A DNA stretch of 64,000 nucleotides from Rubripirellula sp. (GTDB lineage: Bacteria; Planctomycetota; Planctomycetia; Pirellulales; Pirellulaceae), in the NCBI GenBank assembly GCA_012270065.1, contig JAAXJB010000092.1:22322-86321 (forward strand), given 5' to 3'. Position 1 is the stretch's first letter. Each line of letters begins with the position of its first letter. The notes under the pieces are model-generated. The model saw only the letters and a list, made by a program, of their open reading frames with translations, was not told the DNA's origin and searched no databases. This document shows positions 58,368-64,000 of the stretch, in pieces. The translations under genes were made by a program, and so were the position numbers.

Positions 58368-59384
58368 GTGGAAAATGATTCAACCGTGGTCGCCGAAACG
58401 GAGCCCGCCGACGCCCCTGAAGCCAAAAACGGCGATTCCGACTCGGGTGTCGTCATCGAGACCCGCAACCTGAGCAAGATTTACAGGGATTTCTGGGGTC
58501 GAAAGAAAGTCAACGCCCTGAAGTCGCTTGATATCGAAGTTCGACAGGGAGAAGTATTCGGCTTGCTTGGACCCAACGGCAGCGGCAAATCGACCACCAT
58601 CAAGTTGATTCTTGGCCTGCTTTTCCCCAGCAGCGGACGTGTTCTGGTGTTCGACAAAGATGCCAGCGAGACCAGTAAGAATGAACGAATCGGCTACTTA
58701 CCGGAGGAATCTTACCTCTACAAATTCCTGACGGCAGAAGAGACCCTTGATTTCTACGGTCGACTGTTCGACATGTCGGGTTCGGCACGGAAACAGCGGG
58801 TAGACGAACTGATCAAACTGGTCGGACTGCAGGGAGCCAAACACCGTCAGCTACGCGAGTACAGCAAGGGAATGACCCGACGCGTTGGCTTGGCACAAGC
58901 CCTCATCAACGATCCCGATCTGGTCCTGCTCGACGAGCCAACCACAGGGCTCGACCCGATCGGCTCACGGGAGATGAAGGACCTGATTCTGTCCCTGAAG
59001 AAACAGGGAAAAACGGTTCTGCTTTGCAGCCATCAGCTGGCAGACGTTCAGGATGTTTGCGACCGGGTCGCCATCCTCGATCAGGGTGAACTCAAAGAAC
59101 TGGGGCGCGTGGCTGACCTTTTGAAGGTTCAGGATGTTACGGAAATCCACACCAAACGTCTCAAGCCGGAAGTCGAAGCAGAGATTCGAGCCATCATCGA
59201 ACGCGAGGGTGGAACGTGCACCATCGATAATCCGACTGCAACCATGGAAGATCTGTTCCTAAACATTGTCCGTGAAAGCGAAGCACGACCAGGTGCAAGA
59301 CGCGTCAGTGGAAGCAACACACCACAGGAAACGACAGATACCGACCAGAAAGCTGAAGACAATCAGGGAGAGGCTGGTCAATGA
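58368..59384 (+). CDS. ABC transporter ATP-binding protein
   Basis: The start is a GTG at 58368 with GGAAG about nine bases upstream; the longer frame has no support. The length is 338 residues. A disordered acidic N-terminus precedes the nucleotide-binding domain: Walker [13 protein letters not shown] near 63-74, Q-loop [14 protein letters not shown], signature [15 protein letters not shown], Walker [14 protein letters not shown], and H-loop [11 protein letters not shown]. The C-terminal tail (about 280-338) is charged. The type matches ABC-2 exporters or gliding/NosF-like systems. Its stop overlaps the permease start by four bases. Confidence 0.95.
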   Translation: MENDSTVVAETEPADAPEAKNGDSDSGVVIETRNLSKIYRDFWGRKKVNALKSLDIEVRQGEVFGLLGPNGSGKSTTIKLILGLLFPSSGRVLVFDKDASETSKNERIGYLPEESYLYKFLTAEETLDFYGRLFDMSGSARKQRVDELIKLVGLQGAKHRQLREYSKGMTRRVGLAQALINDPDLVLLDEPTTGLDPIGSREMKDLILSLKKQGKTVLLCSHQLADVQDVCDRVAILDQGELKELGRVADLLKVQDVTEIHTKRLKPEVEAEIRAIIEREGGTCTIDNPTATMEDLFLNIVRESEARPGARRVSGSNTPQETTDTDQKAEDNQGEAGQ

Positions 59385-61291
59385 TTCTGCAACCTGAAGA
59401 TTTTTGGTCATTCTACGAATGGCTGATGCGGCCCGAGTCTTTTCTGGAGAGCGCACTTTTACAGGGGATCGTTCTCTTTGTCCTTGCGATCGTGATTGGC
59501 TTGATGGTGGGTTACATCATCTCGGCGAATCGCTACGGACCAGGCGAGGGATTTTACGCGGTCGCCCGGGCTATCCGCGATCTTGTACGCTTTGATTTGC
59601 CTGGCACTTCCGCTCACCGCGTGTTTGCTCTCGCTCGATTGGCATTCAAAGAAGCGATCCGACGCAAGGTTCTGTTTGTAGTCGGTTTGTTTGTCGCTCT
59701 GCTTCTTCTGGCCGGTTGGTATCTGAATCCCGAGAGCAGTGACCCGGCGAGACTCTACATCAGCTTCGTGCTGACTGCGACGAACTACCTGATTCTGGCG
59801 CTTGCGTTGTTCATCAGTGCTTTTTCGCTGCCAAACGACATCAAGAGCAAAACGATTTACACCATTGTCACAAAACCTGTCCGGGCAACGGAAATCGTTC
59901 TCGGACGCATGCTCGGTTTCATGGCCGTAGGAACGGTCATGCTTGTGCCGATGGGCCTCGCAAGCTACCTGTTTGTCAGTCGTGGGCTCAGCCATCGACA
60001 CGCGGAAGTCGTCGATGTGGTCAAGGAAGCCGATGGCAGCCTGGTTGGTGAGACCGACTATGTGCAGGACCACAAACACAGCTTCACGATCTATCCCAAC
60101 GAGAGCGATCCCGATGGGGTGGCGCAGGGCCTGACCGACCTGGACCGTGGTCACCGTCACATTGTCACGCGTGATGCCAACGGCAATTTCGAAATCGGAC
60201 CGCCAGAGCCACTTCGGGCAAGAATTCCGTCTTACGGCGAGATCCAGTTTTTCGATCGAGGCGGAAACCTCAAAGACGCGGGTGTTGATATTGGTGCGGA
60301 ACGCCTGGATGCCGGTGGTTACGGCAGCTCCGGAATCTCGCGGGTCATCGGGCTCTCGAGAGGAAGCCGGAAAATCCAACATGGATACGTTGAAGGCGGG
60401 ACTTTGGGAAAAGCCGAATTCACCTTCCAGAATGTCACGCCTGAACGATTCCCCAACGGTCTCGACCTGGATTTGTCCCTGCGGGCCTACCGCTCCTACA
60501 AGGGAGACATCGAATCCGGAATCCGTGGTTCGGTCACGATGAAACATCCCAGCAAGGATATCGAAAGTAATCCGATTTCGTTTGTCATCAATGAATACGA
60601 AGTAGACGAACTCCCCCTGCCACTTTTCACCGAAGGCACCGATAACAACCAAACGCGCGAGTTGAGTGTTTTTGAAGACCTGGTGGACGAGAACGGGCAG
60701 TTGATCCTGATCATCAAATGTCTTGATCGAAGTCAGTATTTGGGTGTCACGCAAAGTGGCATCTACCTGAGAGCGGGTGAAAATCCATTCTGGTGGAACC
60801 TCACCAAGGCGTATGTTTCCATCTGGCTGCAGATGGCAATGGTCATTGCGTTCGGTGTGATGTTCAGCACGTTCCTCAGTGGACCGGTTGCAATGGTGGC
60901 GACGTTCGCTTGCGTCCTGCTCGGATTCTCAGCAGAACAGGTCTACGACACGAGACACTTCATCGACAGTGGAATCGAACGCGGCGGTGGACCAATCGAA
61001 TCCATGGTCCGTCTGCTGAGACAGGATGCGATGACAACGCAGCTGGATGTCGATACTACAGCTGCCAAATTGATCAAGACAACCGACGCAGGGATCGTGT
61101 ACTCCCTTGACGCAATCGCAACAGCTTTGCCCAATCTTCCGAAGATGGTTGGGACGGCCGAATATGCTGCCAGCGGGTTCGATATTTTCGGAGCTCTCCT
61201 GATGCGGCACGCTGCGGCTACGCTTGGCTACTGCCTGCTGGCCTTCATTATCAGTTACTTCTTCCTGAAATCGCGTGAGATCGCGGCATGA
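59381..61291 (+). CDS. ABC-2 type permease with large extracytoplasmic insert
   Basis: The 636-residue protein has a first membrane helix at about 28-48, a cytoplasmic stretch, then helices near 96-114, 125-150 and 175-200. A large, beta-rich insert (about 205-465) contains repeated His-rich motifs ([20 protein letters not shown]) and lies outside the membrane. More helices follow near 475-520 and 605-630. Normal ABC-2 permeases are about 250-400 residues, so the insert is notable. It is overlapped by four bases on both sides, between the ATPase and the 604-residue partner, so the three are one operon. Confidence 0.92.
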   Translation: MILQPEDFWSFYEWLMRPESFLESALLQGIVLFVLAIVIGLMVGYIISANRYGPGEGFYAVARAIRDLVRFDLPGTSAHRVFALARLAFKEAIRRKVLFVVGLFVALLLLAGWYLNPESSDPARLYISFVLTATNYLILALALFISAFSLPNDIKSKTIYTIVTKPVRATEIVLGRMLGFMAVGTVMLVPMGLASYLFVSRGLSHRHAEVVDVVKEADGSLVGETDYVQDHKHSFTIYPNESDPDGVAQGLTDLDRGHRHIVTRDANGNFEIGPPEPLRARIPSYGEIQFFDRGGNLKDAGVDIGAERLDAGGYGSSGISRVIGLSRGSRKIQHGYVEGGTLGKAEFTFQNVTPERFPNGLDLDLSLRAYRSYKGDIESGIRGSVTMKHPSKDIESNPISFVINEYEVDELPLPLFTEGTDNNQTRELSVFEDLVDENGQLILIIKCLDRSQYLGVTQSGIYLRAGENPFWWNLTKAYVSIWLQMAMVIAFGVMFSTFLSGPVAMVATFACVLLGFSAEQVYDTRHFIDSGIERGGGPIESMVRLLRQDAMTTQLDVDTTAAKLIKTTDAGIVYSLDAIATALPNLPKMVGTAEYAASGFDIFGALLMRHAAATLGYCLLAFIISYFFLKSREIAA

Positions 61292-63102
61292 ATCGTACGA
61301 CAAGCCTTTGGCGAAAACTTACCTACTTGGCAATCCTGCTGGCCATGTTGATCCCGCTGTTCATGCTGGGACAACCGTCCGGGGGCAAGGGTGATCCCGG
61401 TGGACAGTTATCCGTGATGAGACACGAGTACAACATTGCCGAAAGCGATCTCGGTGAAATCAGTCCAGCCAGCGAAACCATGAAACTTGCTTCTCTGGGA
61501 ATGCGTGGTGTAGCAGCAACGCTACTCTGGAATAAGGCGCACACCTACAAGGTGATGCACGAGTGGGACCGCTTGAAGGCCACGCTGAATAATATCGCTC
61601 TGCTGCAACCCCACTTTGACAAAGTCTGGGAGCATCAAGCGCACAATCTCGCTTACAACGTGTCGACTGAGTTTGATGATTACCGGCAACGGTACGAAAT
61701 GGTCCGGGAAGGAACCGAGTTCCTGACACGCGGTGTCCGTCAGAACACGAATGCCCCGAGGCTGGTTTGGTACACCGGTTGGTTCTACGGACAGAAGCTT
61801 GGCATGTCTGATGAAAAGGTACAGTTCCGCCGCCTGTTCTCAGACGACGTGTTGCTGCATGAGGCACTTCAAGCTGAAAACATCGCTGTTGATAGCTTCG
61901 AGGCACGCGGCCCGCTGGGTAAGCCTGACAACTGGCTCGTGGGACGTTTATGGCTGAACCACGGATACGAACTGGTAGACAGTGGTGTCAAAATCCGGCG
62001 GCAGACGCCCCTGAACTTTTATGAAACAGGGCCCAAATGGCGGATCAAGCATGCCGAGTCCATCGAATCAGAGGGAATTTTGGATGCACGGGCGCAGAAC
62101 GCATGGCAATTGGCGAGTGATGATTGGCTTGCATTTGGCACGCGCAGTATTCCAACAACCTCGCCTTTCACAATCAAGCTGAATGAACTGGAAGAACTCG
62201 AAGCCCAGCGGGAAGAGAAAATCGAAGAGTTCCGGCTACTTAATGAAGATGCTTTTGCAACCGCCAGGCAAGCACTCATTGATTCCATGCCAGCAGAGAT
62301 TCTCGAGTTCTGGCAGAAGCCAGAATCAGAACTGACTTTCCAGCAGAAACAACTGATGCCTTCCATCCTCAAGGGACTGGTTCCTGACTTGACTGCTCTC
62401 GCAAAAACATCCGACAAGTCTGTCAGACTGGACTCGGTCAATCTTGCTGCTCAAGTCAAGGATTTGAATGAGAGAATTCTCAAGACAACCGGATACCGGA
62501 CCCAGATCAATTACCCTTACTGGAAAACACTCGCTCAAGCAGAACAGGAAGAACGAACGGTAAAAGCAAGGCGATTGATCTATGAGGCAGAGCAAGCCAA
62601 CGACAATGCCGAACTGGACAAGGCGATTGAACTGTACGAACAGGCATTCGCAGTCTGGGCAGAGATCTTTGATGACTACCCGCTGCTCACCATCGACGAT
62701 ACCGCCGAGGATCTGTTTGAGTCAGTGCGGAGGTACATGGTCGCAATCGATTCGCAGGAAATTCCAGAAGACTTCCCGCTCGCCACTTTCGTGACAATGA
62801 TGGGCGAATTCGGACAAATCGATTCGCAAACTTACGAATCAGTGCGTCAAGAGACGAAAGCTGCCGCTGAGAAGCGAAAACGTGAACTTGAACAAGAGGA
62901 AAAGAAACGCCAGGAAGAAGCAGAACGGGCCGAAGCTGCTGGCACCGATGAGACTGCCGAGGGAAGCGACGACGGCACGCCCGAACCAGAAGTGAGCAAG
63001 ACAGGAGATCCAGCTGCGGACGGCAAGTCGCTTGAGCCTCCTCAAAACCCCAACAATAACGATACAGGTGGCGAGGACAGCAGCGAGACGAAAGACGAGT
63101 AA
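61288..63102 (+). CDS. Membrane-anchored protein of unknown function, ABC operon partner
   Basis: The 604-residue protein has one N-terminal membrane helix (about 10-28, LTYLAILLAMLIPLFMLG). Residues 40-290 are helical and Trp/Tyr-rich (LLWNKAHTYKVMHEWDRLKATLNNIALLQPHFDKVW minus ends resembles a TPR-type helix set). A coiled coil lies near 295-330 and a second TPR-like stretch near 440-480 (AELDKAIELYEQAFAVWAEIF). The last 80 residues are low complexity, charged and Pro-rich. I do not recognise the family. It is coupled to the ABC permease gene by a four-base overlap, so it may be an accessory to that transporter. Confidence 0.87.
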   Translation: MNRTTSLWRKLTYLAILLAMLIPLFMLGQPSGGKGDPGGQLSVMRHEYNIAESDLGEISPASETMKLASLGMRGVAATLLWNKAHTYKVMHEWDRLKATLNNIALLQPHFDKVWEHQAHNLAYNVSTEFDDYRQRYEMVREGTEFLTRGVRQNTNAPRLVWYTGWFYGQKLGMSDEKVQFRRLFSDDVLLHEALQAENIAVDSFEARGPLGKPDNWLVGRLWLNHGYELVDSGVKIRRQTPLNFYETGPKWRIKHAESIESEGILDARAQNAWQLASDDWLAFGTRSIPTTSPFTIKLNELEELEAQREEKIEEFRLLNEDAFATARQALIDSMPAEILEFWQKPESELTFQQKQLMPSILKGLVPDLTALAKTSDKSVRLDSVNLAAQVKDLNERILKTTGYRTQINYPYWKTLAQAEQEERTVKARRLIYEAEQANDNAELDKAIELYEQAFAVWAEIFDDYPLLTIDDTAEDLFESVRRYMVAIDSQEIPEDFPLATFVTMMGEFGQIDSQTYESVRQETKAAAEKRKRELEQEEKKRQEEAERAEAAGTDETAEGSDDGTPEPEVSKTGDPAADGKSLEPPQNPNNNDTGGEDSSETKDE

Positions 63103-63196
63103 TCCCACCCATGCAGGTGAACCTGCATCAAGCCGGGATTCAATCTTCCCATCGCCCGCCTGTTGCAATTCATGACGCGGTCAACCAACAAAAAAA

Positions 63197-63224
63197 CGCG
63201 GCATCACGTTCAAGTGATGCCGCG
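63197..63224. terminator. Bidirectional rho-independent terminator
   Basis: A perfect 11-bp stem (CGCGGCATCAC with GTGATGCCGCG) with a six-base loop has six A before it and six T after it, so it can work on both strands. It lies between the convergent ABC operon (stop 63102) and the FKBP gene (stop 63261). Confidence 0.95.
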
Positions 63225-63260
63225 TTTTTTATTTGATTGCAAGCGTGTTGCCCGTGAAAG

Positions 63261-63971
63261 TTACTGAACGCCCAGCAACTCGACTTCAAAAACGAGAACC
63301 TCGTTTGGTCCGATCGCTCCAGCGCTTCCACGCTCACCATAGGCGAGGTCTGATGGAATGTAGAGCATCCATTTGTCACCAACTTTCATCTTCTGCAGCG
63401 CCATTTGCCAGCCTTGAATCACCTGGTTGACCTGGAAACTGGCCGGTTGACCCCGCTGCACCGAACTGTCAAAGACGGTCCCGTCGATCAGTTTGCCCGT
63501 GTAATGGACGCTCACTGTATCGGTTGGCTTTGGAGTGGCACCGTTGCCGGCTTTCAATACCTTGTATTGAACCCCACCCTCGAGAGTTTTGACGCCCTCT
63601 TTCTTCGCATTGTCGGCGAGAAACTTGGTGCCTTTTGCTTTTTGGGCAGCGGACATTTCGGCTTGGCGTTTTGTAAGCATCGCCTGAATCTTTCCTTGAG
63701 CAGCGGCGAACTGCTCATTTGTCATAGCTGGCTCCTTCAATGCAACGCCTTCCTGAAAACCCTTCAAAAAGGCCTCCATCGTGATATCAGTTGCTTTGAA
63801 GCCGCTCTGGCCCATGTTCTGTCCAACAGAAAAGCCGAGGAAATAACCTATGAGCTCACCATCTGATTTAGCCTCAGCGGCGGCGGGTGGTGTGTCTTGT
63901 GCCATGATGGATTGAACAATTGCAGCTTGGCAAATTGTCATTGCTCCTGCGATCAGGAATGATTTGAACAT
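63261..63971 (-). CDS. FKBP-type peptidyl-prolyl cis-trans isomerase
   Basis: The 236-residue protein has a signal peptide (FLIAGAMTICQAAIVQSIMA|QD). A helical dimerisation domain of the Mip/FkpA type covers about 40-130 (GYFLGFSVGQNMGQSGF, FLKGFQEG). The FKBP catalytic domain covers about 145-236, with VSVHYTGKLIDGTVFDSS, QVIQGWQMALQKMKVGDKWMLYIPSDLAYG and the final VLVFEVELLGV. It speeds prolyl isomerisation during folding of exported proteins. AGGA lies about nine bases before the ATG. It is a single gene followed by the bidirectional terminator. Confidence 0.95.
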   Translation of the reverse strand: MFKSFLIAGAMTICQAAIVQSIMAQDTPPAAAEAKSDGELIGYFLGFSVGQNMGQSGFKATDITMEAFLKGFQEGVALKEPAMTNEQFAAAQGKIQAMLTKRQAEMSAAQKAKGTKFLADNAKKEGVKTLEGGVQYKVLKAGNGATPKPTDTVSVHYTGKLIDGTVFDSSVQRGQPASFQVNQVIQGWQMALQKMKVGDKWMLYIPSDLAYGERGSAGAIGPNEVLVFEVELLGVQ

Positions 63972-64000
63972 CTTGGTTTCCTAAGGAACGCTCGGTCACC

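Noticed and set aside
59459-60754. A 431-codon open frame on the minus strand opposite the ABC permease
   Set aside because: It is the shadow of a strongly supported membrane protein gene; its translation has no domain and unusual His/Asp/Gln content.

Overview
The window looks like chromosomal DNA of a marine-type planctomycete (Pirellulales/Rhodopirellula-like). This is inferred from gene content only: at least five formylglycine-type sulfatases, the planctomycete cytochrome/dehydrogenase-associated families (PSCyt/DUF1549/DUF1553, DUF1501, DUF1552, DUF1587/1592/1595/1588/1585), DUF1080, YdjY and BBP7 proteins, a CRTAC1-like FG-GAP protein, and very large secreted proteins with an LEPR-XLL-like N-terminal motif and a dockerin. 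Ribosome binding sites are often weak, and several starts appear to be GTG or TTG. I found no tRNA, rRNA, CRISPR array, transposase or integrase.

Layout. (1) 165-6153, minus: an operon running ECF sigma factor -> FecR-type anti-sigma -> DUF1549/DUF1553 haem-motif protein -> DUF1501 Tat protein -> EF-hand protein. (2) 6472-15908, minus: DUF1592-group cytochrome -> DUF1552 -> two tandem paralogues of unknown function -> sulfatase with an unusual C-S-Q-S-R active-site motif -> sialidase-fold protein. (3) 16511-20398, plus: CRTAC1/ASPIC-UnbV protein, a lipoprotein of 22-residue leucine-rich repeats, and an iduronate-sulfatase-like sulfatase. (4) 20491-26457: a secreted 22-residue-repeat solenoid protein (minus), a DUF1080 protein, a GT4 glycosyltransferase, and a sulfatase preceded by four 23-bp tandem repeats. 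(5) 26732-31134, minus: YdjY protein coupled to a 1196-residue PDZ/DUF6288-like/HEAT protein. (6) 31647-38573, plus: sialidase -> sulfatase -> secreted beta-sandwich-like protein -> sulfatase -> PhoD phosphatase. (7) 38612-46745: RbsD/FucU mutarotase, M50-CBS protease, lone T2SS-F protein, small unknown, orphan histidine kinase, PQQ-type sugar dehydrogenase, zinc-ribbon membrane protein. (8) 47079-54071, minus: 1680-residue metalloprotease/adhesin/dockerin protein and a BBP7 outer-membrane protein. (9) 54772-63971: phosphopantetheinyl transferase, small membrane protein, FolC, an ABC exporter operon with a 604-residue unknown partner, and an FKBP isomerase.

How the genes may work together. 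Regions 2-6 read as an accessory sulfated-glycan utilisation zone: sulfatases remove sulfate, sialidase-fold proteins act on or bind sugar chains, DUF1080-like lectin/hydrolase proteins and FucU handle released sugars, and the cytochrome/DUF1501/DUF1552 sets are abundant secreted proteins that co-occur with these loci. The sigma/FecR pair gives one operon its own envelope-responsive switch. The right-hand third (about 55.7-64 kb) looks more like ordinary housekeeping DNA. The least explained items are the tandem paralogues at 9411-11983, the 22-residue repeat proteins, the ABC operon partner, and the 23-bp repeat array.
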